This document shows positions 9,206 through 16,996 of a DNA stretch of 32,306 bases, piece by piece. The stretch spans positions 1-32,306 of the forward strand of contig JACYMC010000040.1 in assembly GCA_015272195.1 (NCBI GenBank), read 5' to 3'. Under the pieces are notes generated by a model. It did not search any database and was not told the origin of the DNA. It saw nothing but the letters and a program-made list of their open reading frames with translations. The stretch's first letter is position 1; each line of letters opens with the position of its first letter. A program made the translations under genes and the position numbers. The stretch comes from Candidatus Sericytochromatia bacterium (GTDB taxonomy: Bacteria > Cyanobacteriota > Sericytochromatia > UBA7694).

Positions 9206-10543
9206 TTGGATTTTAACATCGTCATCACCACCAATGGTCCCGGAGAAATGGCCGCCTGGGTGCAGCCCATGATTCAGGAAATCCACGCCATTCTTCCCCA
9301 GGCGCGGGTGGTGATTGCGCTGGTGCCCTGCCCCCACAGCAGCGGCCAGGAGGCCAGCTTCAGCCAGCGCTTTTACGGTGCCCAGGTCATGAATCCCAAA
9401 GAAACCCTGCACTATCTGCTGACCGGCAACACGCCCGAACATGTGGTGCTGGCCCGCCACGGCGTGATCCTGCATCTCGGCGGCGATCAGCTTTTTTCGG
9501 TCTGTCTGGGCTGGCGCAGTCGTTTTCCGGTCACGGTGTACACCGAGAAACTGGCCCAGTGGAAGTCCCGTGTCAGCGCCTACTTTCTGCGCGACGAGCA
9601 CCTGTTAAAACAGCACGCCAAACGCATTCCGGCCCATAAGCTGCAGGTGGTCGGTGATCTGATGACCGACGCCATTCAGACCACCCACGGCTCGCTCGAC
9701 ATCCGTCAGAAGCTGGGCCTGCGCCCCGATGCCCCCGTGGTGTCGCTGCTGCCCGGCAGCAAACCGATCAAGGTATTGCACTCCACCGCTTTTATGCTCA
9801 AAATTGTCGATGAACTGACGCTGCTGCTGCCCGAAGTGCAGTTTATTCTGCCTCAGTCGGCTTTTACCCCGCTGTCTCAGCTGCGCCAGGCCGTGCAGGA
9901 CGAAAAATTGCTGCAAAGCTTTGGTGGCGTGGCCGGCAAGGTCATTCACGATCGCAACAGCACCTCGCTGGTCACGCCCCAGGGCAACCGGGTCCAGATT
10001 GTGCCCCCCAGCTGGCATTACAATGCCCTGCAAATTTCAGATATCAGCCTGACCCTGCCCGGTACCAACACCGCCGAACTGGCCGCTCTGGGCGTGCCCA
10101 TGGTGGTGATGCTGCCCTTGCAGCGCCCTGATTTGCTGCCCATCGATGGGCCTGGGCGCCTGCTGGGCCATTTGCCCTTTATCGGGCGCTGGCTTAAAGG
10201 CCGTCTGGTGCGCTATCTGCTCTCACGCCATGGCTATTTGGCGCTGCCCAACCAAAAAGCGGGCGAAGCCCTCGTGCCGGAGCTGGTGGGCAATATCAGT
10301 GCAGAGGACGTGGCCAATACGGCTTATGATCTGCTGATAGATCCGTATGCCCGTCGCCAGATGAGCCTCAACCTGCGTGAGCAGATGCCCGCCCGTCAGA
10401 GTGCCAGCCGCATCCTGATGGCGCTGGTGGATATTCTGCAGCAGCACGATCCCCGCCTGAGCCATCTGGTCCCCTATCTGCAGAATCAGCAGGTTCCCGA
10501 AGACTCTGACTCTGCCAAAGACTATCAGCAGCCCAATGGCTGA
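9206..10543 (+). CDS. Lipid-A-disaccharide-synthase-like glycosyltransferase
   Basis: A protein of 445 residues related to LpxB (GT19, GT-B fold), which joins two acylated glucosamine units in lipid A; cytoplasmic, peripheral at the inner membrane. Visible features are an N-terminal NIVITTNGPGEMAAW strand-loop, LLPGSKPIKV starting the C-terminal domain, PGTNTAELAALGVPMVVM (nucleotide-sugar region), and HGYLALPNQKAGEALVPELVG, the counterpart of the LpxB SLPNLIAG...VPEL motif. The NTAEL form and the insertion after it resemble the LpxB-related proteins of cyanobacteria, so the true acceptor may differ from classical lipid A. I chose TTG at 9206 because GGAG at 9194-9197 is 8 nt upstream; a GTG at 9179 lacks an SD. 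The end overlaps the next gene by 8 bases. Confidence 0.8.
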   Translation: MDFNIVITTNGPGEMAAWVQPMIQEIHAILPQARVVIALVPCPHSSGQEASFSQRFYGAQVMNPKETLHYLLTGNTPEHVVLARHGVILHLGGDQLFSVCLGWRSRFPVTVYTEKLAQWKSRVSAYFLRDEHLLKQHAKRIPAHKLQVVGDLMTDAIQTTHGSLDIRQKLGLRPDAPVVSLLPGSKPIKVLHSTAFMLKIVDELTLLLPEVQFILPQSAFTPLSQLRQAVQDEKLLQSFGGVAGKVIHDRNSTSLVTPQGNRVQIVPPSWHYNALQISDISLTLPGTNTAELAALGVPMVVMLPLQRPDLLPIDGPGRLLGHLPFIGRWLKGRLVRYLLSRHGYLALPNQKAGEALVPELVGNISAEDVANTAYDLLIDPYARRQMSLNLREQMPARQSASRILMALVDILQQHDPRLSHLVPYLQNQQVPEDSDSAKDYQQPNG

Positions 10544-11297
10544 AGCGCCGCAGGATCCGCTGGCGCACAACGGCTACCAGCGTCTGCTGCAGGCCGGACA
10601 TCACGCCTACGATCAGGGTGACTTTGTCGCTGCCCAGCAGTGGTATCAAAAAGCGGCTGTGGCCTCCCCCGGAGAAGAAGCCCCTTATTTTAATCAGGGC
10701 AATTGCCTGATGGCCCTGCAGCAGCCTGAAGCGGCGCTTCAAGCCTATCGCCAGGCCCTGCAGCTCAACCCCGGCCGGGCCAAAACCTATAACAATATCG
10801 GGCTGGTCTACAAACAGCTGCAAAACTGGGACGAAGCCCGGCTCTGGTATCAGCGGGCCCTGGCGACGGACGCCAGCTATTACCCGGCCTACAATAATCT
10901 GGGCAATCTGCACCAGACCCTTGGCGAGCATAGCGAAGCCGAGCGCTGGTACTACCGCTGCCTGGAGCTGGACCCCCTGCATCTTAACGCCCGCTTTAAT
11001 CTGGCCTGTCTTTACCGTGACACGGCGCAGCTGGCGGCGGCAGCCCTGCTCTTTCAGCAAATTGTGGCCCAGGATCCGGACCATGCGCCGGCCTGGTGTG
11101 AGCTGGGCCTGCTGGCGCTGGATGCGGGATCCGTCCAGGAGGCCCAGGCCTGCTGGGTGCTTGCCCTCAAAGCCGATGAGAGCCATGTGCCCACCTTAAT
11201 CAATCTGGCCCGTCTCATGAAAAGCCACAGCCGCCCGGCGGCTGCAGATGCGCTCTATGCGCGGGTGCAAGCCTGGGGCGGCCAGACAGCCAATTAA
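10536..11297 (+). CDS. Cytoplasmic TPR-repeat protein
   Basis: A protein of 253 residues built of about six consecutive TPRs from residue 14 to 245, for example AKTYNNIGLVYKQLQNWDEA and YPAYNNLGNLHQTLGEHSEA, with canonical Pro at unit ends (LNPGRA, LDPLHL, QDPDHA). There is no signal peptide or membrane segment, so it should act in the cytoplasm as a scaffold. The ATG lies within the last codons of the LpxB-like gene (8-base overlap), so translation is coupled and the two proteins may work together, for example at the membrane in lipid or glycan assembly. That link is inferred only from the gene order. The gene ends 9 bases from a convergent lipoprotein gene. Confidence 0.82.
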   Translation: MAEAPQDPLAHNGYQRLLQAGHHAYDQGDFVAAQQWYQKAAVASPGEEAPYFNQGNCLMALQQPEAALQAYRQALQLNPGRAKTYNNIGLVYKQLQNWDEARLWYQRALATDASYYPAYNNLGNLHQTLGEHSEAERWYYRCLELDPLHLNARFNLACLYRDTAQLAAAALLFQQIVAQDPDHAPAWCELGLLALDAGSVQEAQACWVLALKADESHVPTLINLARLMKSHSRPAAADALYARVQAWGGQTAN

Positions 11298-11306
11298 GGC
11301 TGGATT

Positions 11307-11711
11307 TTAGTTAAAAATCGGGCTGATGTACATATCGTGAGAAACCGGACCGGTTGAAATCCGCTCGTTGACTTCTACCATGGTGGTCAGACGGTCAGCG
11401 CGCAGCTGCAGCATCAGGGCCTGTAACTGGGCCTGCTGGGCAACGGCACTGCGCATCACATAGACGCCCATTTCAGGAATCAGGCGCTGCACTTGCAGGC
11501 CATAGCGGGCGCTGAAGACTTCAATATCATGACGGCTGGCTGCGGGGGTGAAGCGGACAAGCAGTTCCTGAGAGGTCGCGGCCTGCTGCATACGGAACAT
11601 CTGGGGTGCATTCATCATGGCAGGCGTCTGGCTGTGGCCACAGGCGCTGAGCAGCATGGCGCTGCCGAAAATCACGGTGCTGGTGAAGAGGGTTTTGATG
11701 GTTTTGTTCAT
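11307..11711 (-). CDS. Small lipoprotein resembling a free subtilase propeptide
   Basis: A protein of 134 residues. A signal peptide with lipobox LSAC predicts lipid attachment at Cys24; Gly at +2 does not suggest inner-membrane retention by the E. coli rule. Residues about 48-118 read ELLVRFTPAASRHDIEVF, then YGLQVQRLIPEMGVYVMR, then a helix and TTMVEVNERI. This order (LVRF strand, helix, LPEMGVYVMR strand, helix, edge strand with VEVNE) is that of the inhibitory N-terminal prodomain of fervidolysin-type subtilases, where the last part reads like EYAEPN. No protease domain follows and no subtilase gene is in the window. It could be a stand-alone protease inhibitor or chaperone in the envelope; this is by motif reading only. 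A perfect consensus promoter lies upstream. Confidence 0.7.
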   Translation of the reverse strand: MNKTIKTLFTSTVIFGSAMLLSACGHSQTPAMMNAPQMFRMQQAATSQELLVRFTPAASRHDIEVFSARYGLQVQRLIPEMGVYVMRSAVAQQAQLQALMLQLRADRLTTMVEVNERISTGPVSHDMYISPIFN

Positions 11712-11765
11712 TTGGTTTATTCCTGCCTTATCTTTTCGTTAACCTTTAATTAACCTTATGAGTCT

Positions 11766-11794
11766 ATTATACGAATAAGGCGTATGAATGTCAA
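11766..11794 (-). promoter_or_regulatory. Perfect consensus sigma70 promoter for the lipoprotein gene
   Basis: On the minus strand TTGACA (11789-11794) is followed after exactly 17 bp by TATAAT (11766-11771): both hexamers and the spacing are the textbook optimum. Upstream (11795-11840) is strongly A+T-rich with runs such as TATTTTTT, resembling an UP element. Downstream in the leader, GGTTAA occurs twice 11 bp apart (11739-11744 and 11750-11755 as TTAACC on the plus strand). This should be one of the strongest promoters in the window. Confidence 0.85.
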
Positions 11795-11850
11795 TATATC
11801 GGAAAAATACTTTTAAAAAATAATATATAAGGCTTTTGAGTTATATTTAT

Positions 11851-12540
11851 TCAGATTCTGCGCTGTAAAAAAACCGTGGCCCGCCCCCAGGAAAAAGGAG
11901 CCTCAAAGCGTTGCAACAACTCAAAATCAGGCGATTCCAGCGCGTAAGAGATCGAGGCCACCACCGCACCGCTGCGCAGCTGGCCCAGGCTGCGGCAGGC
12001 CTGCTGTAGATGGACGTCGCTGTAACAGGTGCCCACCAGCAGCAAAAAATCCCCGTCACGCAGATCGGCCTCGAACCAGTTCTGGGCATAGAGCTGCACG
12101 CTCTCTTTCAGACCCAGTCGGACCTTTAAGGCCTCAAAACGGCTGACAAATTCAGGCACCAGCTCATAACCGCGCACCGGACAGCCGAGGGCATAATAAA
12201 AAAACAGCAGGGTGCGCCCGGTACCGCAGCCGAGATCAATCACCTGGCTGCCGGGCTGCAGCTCAGCCGCTACAGCAATACGCTGCAGCGTGGTCCAGGG
12301 GGTTTCGCCGTAGATGCTCAGATCCTCAGACAGCTGGCCGGCCTGCAGGGCCCGACGGCTGAGATCAAAGGGGCTCTGCAGGCCGTAGCTGCGCATCCAG
12401 AGCCAGTCGGCCCGTCGCAGGGCCGGGTTGCCATAAAAAGCACGCATTTCGGCCAGCCAGAGCCAGAGGTTCCAGAAGTGGTTCAGCCAGTTCAGCAGGA
12501 TCAGCCCCGGCAGCTCCCGGAGACGGTGCAGCCAGCGCAT
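11851..12540 (-). CDS. SAM-dependent class I methyltransferase
   Basis: A protein of 229 residues with a Rossmann-fold methyltransferase core. Motif I is VIDLGCGTGRTLL at about 100-112 (SAM-binding glycine loop) and the acidic residue ending strand 2 is in GYELVPE (about 124-130). Later strands include DLRDGDFLLLVGTCYSD. The N terminus (residues 12-30, LILLNWLNHFWNLWLWLAE) is hydrophobic and Trp-rich and may attach the protein to the membrane. The substrate is not known. It is 14 bases downstream of the propeller gene and likely forms an operon with it. Its SD is weak. A role in lipid or quinone methylation would fit membrane association but has no direct support. Confidence 0.8.
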   Translation of the reverse strand: MRWLHRLRELPGLILLNWLNHFWNLWLWLAEMRAFYGNPALRRADWLWMRSYGLQSPFDLSRRALQAGQLSEDLSIYGETPWTTLQRIAVAAELQPGSQVIDLGCGTGRTLLFFYYALGCPVRGYELVPEFVSRFEALKVRLGLKESVQLYAQNWFEADLRDGDFLLLVGTCYSDVHLQQACRSLGQLRSGAVVASISYALESPDFELLQRFEAPFSWGRATVFLQRRI

Positions 12541-12554
12541 AAAAACAGCAGGCG

Positions 12555-13499
12555 TCAGAGCCGCATTTCGTAAAGGGCCCCGGCGGCACCCGGTTCAGCA
12601 CTGCGGGCAGCGGCAATATACAGCACCCGGTCTGAGCGGCTGAAGCTGAAGCCTTTGACATAGGGCAGGGGTACAGGCAGTGCGGCCAGCTTGCGGCCTT
12701 CGGCACTGGTGACCAGAATTTGGCCTTCACCCTGCAGGGCCACATAGAGATGACCGCGGGTATTAAAAGCCAGCGCGCCGGGGCGGGGGGCTTCGGCGGC
12801 ATTGGCTGCCGGGGTGTGGATATCCGCCAGACGCATAAAAACGGCCGGGTTTTCGAGGCGGGTCTGGTTGATGTCAAAGCGTTTGACCTGGCGGCTGAGG
12901 CCTTCAGAGACATAAAGCTGTTTGCCGTCAGGGCTGATGGCCAGGCCAGACGGGTAATCCAGCAGGCTGGCCACAGAAGTCAGCAGGGTGCGGCTGGCCG
13001 AGAGGTAGTAGATTTTGCCCTGGCGGGCGGCGCTGCTGTCGGCCTGTGCTGCCCCCGTCACGGCGATATAGACCCCACCCCGGCTATCCTTGACCATGGC
13101 CGTGGCCCCGCTGAGATCCGGGGCTTTATTGTCGCCGCCACGCACCAGACCGCTTTCTTCCCGGGGCCGGGGCCAGCTCTCCAGTACCTGGCCCATGGGA
13201 TTGATCACCAGCAGACGGGGCGATTGCGCGCAGGCCAGCAGTAAATTGCCCTGTAAGGGCAGCAGAGCCGAAGGCTGGCACTGGTTCAGATCCATCAGGC
13301 GGTTGAGCTGGCGCTGATCCCAGATCGAAAGGCTGTCGGCCTGAGCCTGGGGCACCAGCACCTGGCGCTCATACCAGACGGCCCCGGCAGGGCCGTCTGG
13401 GAGCGGGGCCAGTTCTTTGACTGCGGTTTGGGCCTGTGCGGCGCTGAAGCTCAGCGCCACACAGGCAAGAAGGGTTTGGAAGCACAAGCCTTGGCGCAT
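12555..13499 (-). CDS. Exported SMP-30/NHL-like beta-propeller protein
   Basis: A protein of 314 residues with a signal peptide (hydrophobic residues about 5-20, cut after AQA near residue 24), so periplasmic. The rest is a propeller: repeated blade motifs such as LLVINPMGQVLESW, GGVYIAVTG, YPSGLAISPDGKQLYVSEG, GALAFNTRGHLYVALQGEG and KGFSFSRSDRVLYIAAA resemble SMP-30/gluconolactonase and NHL proteins. Metal-binding catalytic residues typical of lactonases cannot be confirmed by eye. I chose ATG at 13499 because AGGTGA ends 5 nt upstream; an in-frame GTG at 13508 overlaps that SD. It lies 57 bases after nei and 14 before the methyltransferase gene. Confidence 0.75.
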   Translation of the reverse strand: MRQGLCFQTLLACVALSFSAAQAQTAVKELAPLPDGPAGAVWYERQVLVPQAQADSLSIWDQRQLNRLMDLNQCQPSALLPLQGNLLLACAQSPRLLVINPMGQVLESWPRPREESGLVRGGDNKAPDLSGATAMVKDSRGGVYIAVTGAAQADSSAARQGKIYYLSASRTLLTSVASLLDYPSGLAISPDGKQLYVSEGLSRQVKRFDINQTRLENPAVFMRLADIHTPAANAAEAPRPGALAFNTRGHLYVALQGEGQILVTSAEGRKLAALPVPLPYVKGFSFSRSDRVLYIAAARSAEPGAAGALYEMRL

Positions 13500-13556
13500 A
13501 ATACTCACCTGTTCGTTTTTTTACCATGATACCTGCATTTGTATGCAAACCACAAA

Positions 13557-14381
13557 TCACAGGCTTTCAGACTGGCAGCGTGGGCAAAAGTAGAGCCGGC
13601 GGCCGCCCAGAACGGTCTTTTGCACCCTTGTGTCACAGGTATGGCAGGGCTGACCTTCGCGGGCAAAAACCCAGAAGCGCCAGGCCCGGCGGGGTTTGCC
13701 AGCTGCTTTCAGACGCTCAACATGTTCTGGGGCCAGGGTCAGACCGGCGGTGGCATAAGAGCGGCGCGGCAGGTCGAGCGCGGCTTCGGCCAGGGCCTGC
13801 AGCTGGGTCTCAGTGCAGTCCATCGGCCGGTAGTCGGGTGGAATGTGGGCCACAAAGAGCATTTCGCTGCGCAGGTAATTGCCCAGACCGGCCAGAAAAC
13901 CCTGATCCAGCAGCAGGGCGTGCAGACGGCGGCGCTGAAAACGCGGATCATGCAGGCGGCCCAGCACCGTTTCGGTATCGGTATTCAGGTCCAAGACATC
14001 GGGTCCCAGCCGGCTGAGGTAAGGGTGTGTCACAAGCTGCTCAGGGCTGAGCACGGCCAGATCGGTGCATGAGTAGAGCAGGGCCCACTGGCGCGGGCCG
14101 GCCAGACTCAGGCGCAGCTGCCGGTTGGTGCGGGGCAGGCTGCCGCTTTTGCGGACCATCCAGACCCCGTACAGCTGGTTGTGGCCGTAGAGTGTCAGCT
14201 CGTTTTCGAAGTGAATCAGCCAGGCCTTGCTGCGGGAGCTGACGGCCACAATTTTTTGACCTTGCAGCCCGTTGTGATAAGGCTGCAGGGCAGGATAAAG
14301 CAGCTGTATTTCGGGTACGTGGCCGACCAGGGCGGCAGCCAGCTGATCGGTGCTGCGGCGGATTTCAGGACCTTCAGGCAT
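13557..14381 (-). CDS. nei: Endonuclease VIII-type DNA glycosylase (Fpg/Nei family)
   Basis: A protein of 274 residues. It excises oxidised bases (mainly pyrimidines) and nicks the abasic site. The N-terminal MPEGPEIRRSTDQL carries the catalytic Pro2-Glu3 pair exposed after Met removal. RSKAWLIHFENELTLYGHNQLYGVW matches the region with the essential Lys and is closer to Nei than to Fpg. The helix-two-turn-helix is DQGFLAGLGNYLRSEMLF. The C terminus ends in a zinc finger with CHTC and CPRC pairs around VLGGRRLYF, whose Arg enters the DNA groove. AAGGA lies about 9 nt before the ATG. A consensus -35 TTGACA (14429-14434 on the minus strand) lies upstream but without a matching -10. Confidence 0.93.
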   Translation of the reverse strand: MPEGPEIRRSTDQLAAALVGHVPEIQLLYPALQPYHNGLQGQKIVAVSSRSKAWLIHFENELTLYGHNQLYGVWMVRKSGSLPRTNRQLRLSLAGPRQWALLYSCTDLAVLSPEQLVTHPYLSRLGPDVLDLNTDTETVLGRLHDPRFQRRRLHALLLDQGFLAGLGNYLRSEMLFVAHIPPDYRPMDCTETQLQALAEAALDLPRRSYATAGLTLAPEHVERLKAAGKPRRAWRFWVFAREGQPCHTCDTRVQKTVLGGRRLYFCPRCQSESL

Positions 14382-14450
14382 AAGAGGTGTCCTTTTTAAG
14401 CTGTATCGTCCGCTGCGATGCAGGCGGCTGTCAAGGCAAGCGCAGAGGCT

Positions 14451-14813
14451 TCAGGCCGGCAGCAGGGCCAGCAGACAGGGGCCCCAGATTAAAAAACCCA
14501 CCAGCACCGCGGCCAGGGCCGTCAGCAATACCGCCCCGGCGGCCACGTCTTTGGCAAATTTGATCTGGGGGTGCCGCTCCCGTGAGATCAGATCCAGGGT
14601 GGCTTCCAGTGCGGTGTTGAGCATTTCGGCCATCATTACCAGGGCCATGGTCAGGATCAGCAGCACCCACTCCAGGCGGCTGATGCCCAGCAGAACGCTG
14701 AGTCCACAGGCCAGGAACGCAGCCAGAACGTGTATACGCAGGTTGCGCTGGGTCGCAAAGGCCGACCGGATGCCGGCCCAGGCCCAGCCAAAGCTGGCCA
14801 GAAACTGCCGCAT
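14451..14813 (-). CDS. dgkA: Diacylglycerol/undecaprenol kinase
   Basis: An integral membrane kinase of 120 residues, normal for the family. It phosphorylates diacylglycerol or, in many bacteria, undecaprenol, feeding lipid turnover or wall-carrier recycling. Typical signatures are FGWAWAGIRSAF with TQRNLRIH at the first helix, the catalytic EMLNTALE (Glu63, Asn66, Glu70, same spacing as the E. coli active site), and KFAKDVAAGAVLL (Asp89). Three membrane helices are at about 27-44, 47-66 and 88-112. The ATG overlaps the stop of the upstream small membrane gene by one base (TAATG), so translation is coupled. Sequence alone does not tell the lipid substrate. Confidence 0.93.
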   Translation of the reverse strand: MRQFLASFGWAWAGIRSAFATQRNLRIHVLAAFLACGLSVLLGISRLEWVLLILTMALVMMAEMLNTALEATLDLISRERHPQIKFAKDVAAGAVLLTALAAVLVGFLIWGPCLLALLPA

Positions 14814-15013
14814 TATTCCACGGGCGGTGCCAGATCGGGCAGCAGCGAAGACCAGGCAAAAACAATCCCCATCAGGGTCAGCACCAGGGTGCCAAAGCCT
14901 GAACGCATCAGCTTATAGCGCTCAGCCGGATCGTTTTCGCGAAAGGCCGCCACAAACATGCTGAAGGAGATATAGCCAAAGACCAGGGCCAGCGCCCCCA
15001 TCAGCCAGGCCAT
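14813..15013 (-). CDS. Small two-helix membrane protein, unknown
   Basis: A protein of 66 residues with two hydrophobic segments (about 3-22 and 39-57) joined by a charged loop FRENDPAERYKLMRSG. No family recognised. Position is the best evidence that it is real: it starts one base after the stop of the degenerate-GGDEF gene (TAAGATG) and its own stop overlaps the dgkA start. This places it as the middle gene of a three-gene operon and suggests it assists the kinase or links it to the upstream sensor-like protein. That is inference. Confidence 0.72.
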   Translation of the reverse strand: MAWLMGALALVFGYISFSMFVAAFRENDPAERYKLMRSGFGTLVLTLMGIVFAWSSLLPDLAPPVE

Positions 15014-15014
15014 C

Positions 15015-16919
15015 TTAGCGCCCGGCCTGCAGATCGGTTTTGAGGGCCGTCAGTTTGTCATTGATGCAGTGAAAAAATGCATCCAGTGCCGGGATCAGGG
15101 CTTCTGCACCCGCCCGTGCGCCCAGCACGCTTTGCAGACTCTCCTGCAGCAGCATAAAGGCCACTTCATAGGAGATCAGCTGATGCCGGGGATCCCCCCG
15201 GCGAATGGCCGCCACAATCGGTGAGGGCAAAAAGTAGCTGACGGGCATCTGGGCCAGACTTTCCAGCTGGGTCTTGCGCTCCAGCAGTTCACCAAAAGCA
15301 TCCATTAAACGGGGCAGTCTTGCTTTAAGCTGCTCCAGGGCCACAGATACCTCGGGCACCCCATAGTCTTCGGCCTGCTGCAGCCACTCGGTCTCCAGGG
15401 CTGGCAGGCTGTCTTTGAGCACCTCAGACCAGGGCTTGGCTTTGACCGCCGCGGGCCGCGCTGTCGGCGGTTTGGCAGCGGGCGCGGGGCGGCTGCCTGC
15501 CGCGTCAGATGCAGCCACGGACCGGGGCTCAGGGCGGGTCGGCTGGGTTTTGGCTGCCGGGGCGCTGGCCGTTGCCGCACGGGCCGTTTCGGCCCGGGGG
15601 CTGGCGGGGGCTTCCGTGTAAACCTGAATCTGGTTGCGGCCTTTGGCTTTGGCTTTTTGCAAAGCCTGCAGGGCCTGCTGATAGAGCAGGTGCAGCGCTC
15701 GGCTGCCCTTGGTCGGGGCACTGGCCAGGCCGAGGCTGATGCTGATGCTCAGACCGGCTTCAAACTTACCCTGCAGCTTCAGGCTGGCAACGGCTGCCCG
15801 CCACTTTTCGGCCAGGGCCAGAGCCTGTTCGCCCGGCGTCTGGGGCAGCAGGGCTGCAAAGCTGTCACCCTGGAGACGCCCCAGCTGGCCTTTGGCCGGC
15901 AGCAGGCCCTCAAGCAGCACAGCCAGCTGCTGCAGCACGCTGTCACCTGCCCGGTGGCCATGCACCTCGTTGATCTGATCAAGGTAGTCCAGATTCAGGC
16001 AGATCAGCTGCAGCGGAAAGTTGGGCGATTCGTGCAGGGCTTTATCGAGGGCTTCAAAAAAGCCCCGGTGGTTCAGCAGGCCGGTCAGGGCATCGCGGGG
16101 ACTCTCTGCTGCCTGCGCCTGGGCCTGTTCAGCGGCCTGAAGATAGTCGGCCAGCAGGTTCAGCTGGGCCTGCAGCAGGCGCTGCTGATCGCTGTCGCGG
16201 GTTTCACCGGCTGCGGCGATGGCTTCGAGCACGCCCAGGGTCTGCTGTCCGTGGCGCAGGGGCCAGAAATACTGGGTGCAGTGTTTTTCTTGCAGGCGCT
16301 GGGGGGTGCCGCTGCGCAGTACCTGGCGCAGGCGCGCTTCGGCTTCGGGCAGATTCAGGCGCAGATCGCTGCGGCAGAGGGCTTCGAGGCGCAAATCCTG
16401 GCCAAAGGGCTGGCCAAAGTCGGGCACCCAGAGGCGCAGACGCCAGAAGTCAAAGGCTTTGCCCAGGCCCAGCAGAAAGCCTTTGAGCCTTGCTTCGAGG
16501 GCTTCATCCAGCTGCAGCAAAGGCTGGCTGAGGGCCAGCAGTTCTTTCTGGGTTTGCAGTGAGGCTTCCTGTGCCTGCAGGGCACTTTGCAGGCGGGTCT
16601 GAAACTGTTTTTGCAGCTCCGCTTTGGCCTGGGCCAGTTTTTTTGCCAGCTCGGCTTCCAGCGCCTCGCGGCTGGGGCCAGCGGGCGCTGGGGCTGCTGG
16701 CGTTCCGGCTTCACGGCCCGGAAAGGCCAGCAGCTGCCCGCGCGCAACCGGCGCCTCCAGGCGGGCGGGTGGGGTTTCGGTTTCAGACACTTCGCCCGTG
16801 ATGGGCTCGGGCAGCGCCAGTCGGTTGATGCGACGCGGCGCATTGGCTGGCGGACGTTTGATGGTGTTGCGCTCAAAGAGCGAATGCAGATCTTCGGCTT
16901 CAGACAGCGGTTTTAACAT
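15015..16919 (-). CDS. Degenerate GGDEF-domain protein with coiled coil and unknown C-terminal domain
   Basis: A protein of 634 residues without signal peptide or membrane helix. Order: disordered N terminus (1-75), coiled coil (about 80-130), a GAF-like region (about 130-265) and a GGDEF domain (about 275-440) with DALTGLLNHRGFFEAL, LNLDYLDQINEVHGHRAGD and LSISISLGLASAP. A Pro/Ala linker and a helical C-terminal domain (about 490-634) that I do not recognise follow. The signature loop reads QGDSF (350-354) in place of GGDEF: the first Gly and the catalytic Glu are lost, so diguanylate cyclase activity is unlikely. It may bind nucleotides or act as a scaffold. It heads an operon with a small membrane protein and dgkA. 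Confidence 0.82.
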   Translation of the reverse strand: MLKPLSEAEDLHSLFERNTIKRPPANAPRRINRLALPEPITGEVSETETPPARLEAPVARGQLLAFPGREAGTPAAPAPAGPSREALEAELAKKLAQAKAELQKQFQTRLQSALQAQEASLQTQKELLALSQPLLQLDEALEARLKGFLLGLGKAFDFWRLRLWVPDFGQPFGQDLRLEALCRSDLRLNLPEAEARLRQVLRSGTPQRLQEKHCTQYFWPLRHGQQTLGVLEAIAAAGETRDSDQQRLLQAQLNLLADYLQAAEQAQAQAAESPRDALTGLLNHRGFFEALDKALHESPNFPLQLICLNLDYLDQINEVHGHRAGDSVLQQLAVLLEGLLPAKGQLGRLQGDSFAALLPQTPGEQALALAEKWRAAVASLKLQGKFEAGLSISISLGLASAPTKGSRALHLLYQQALQALQKAKAKGRNQIQVYTEAPASPRAETARAATASAPAAKTQPTRPEPRSVAASDAAGSRPAPAAKPPTARPAAVKAKPWSEVLKDSLPALETEWLQQAEDYGVPEVSVALEQLKARLPRLMDAFGELLERKTQLESLAQMPVSYFLPSPIVAAIRRGDPRHQLISYEVAFMLLQESLQSVLGARAGAEALIPALDAFFHCINDKLTALKTDLQAGR

Positions 16920-16965
16920 GGGCTTTTGATGCTCTCAGTTTTTACAGCCACTGTAGTCGCACAGG

Positions 16966-16987
16966 CCCTGCCACGTCTGTGGCAGGG
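16966..16987 (-). terminator. Hairpin after the pilin-like operon
   Basis: CCCTGCCAC (16966-16974) and GTGGCAGGG (16979-16987) form a perfect 9-bp GC-rich stem with a 4-nt loop, about 10 bases after the stop codon of the last pilin-like gene. No U-run follows directly on either strand, so it may terminate poorly or stabilise the 3' end of the mRNA. Confidence 0.5.
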
Positions 16988-16996
16988 GTTACACGC

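Noticed and set aside
11298-11320. Bidirectional terminator between the convergent TPR and lipoprotein genes
   Set aside because: Only a 6-bp all-but-one A/T stem (GATTTT/AAAATC) is visible; too weak to call.
15657-16562. A 301-codon frame antisense to the degenerate GGDEF gene
   Set aside because: It is a shadow of the sense gene, whose GGDEF-fold motifs are clear.
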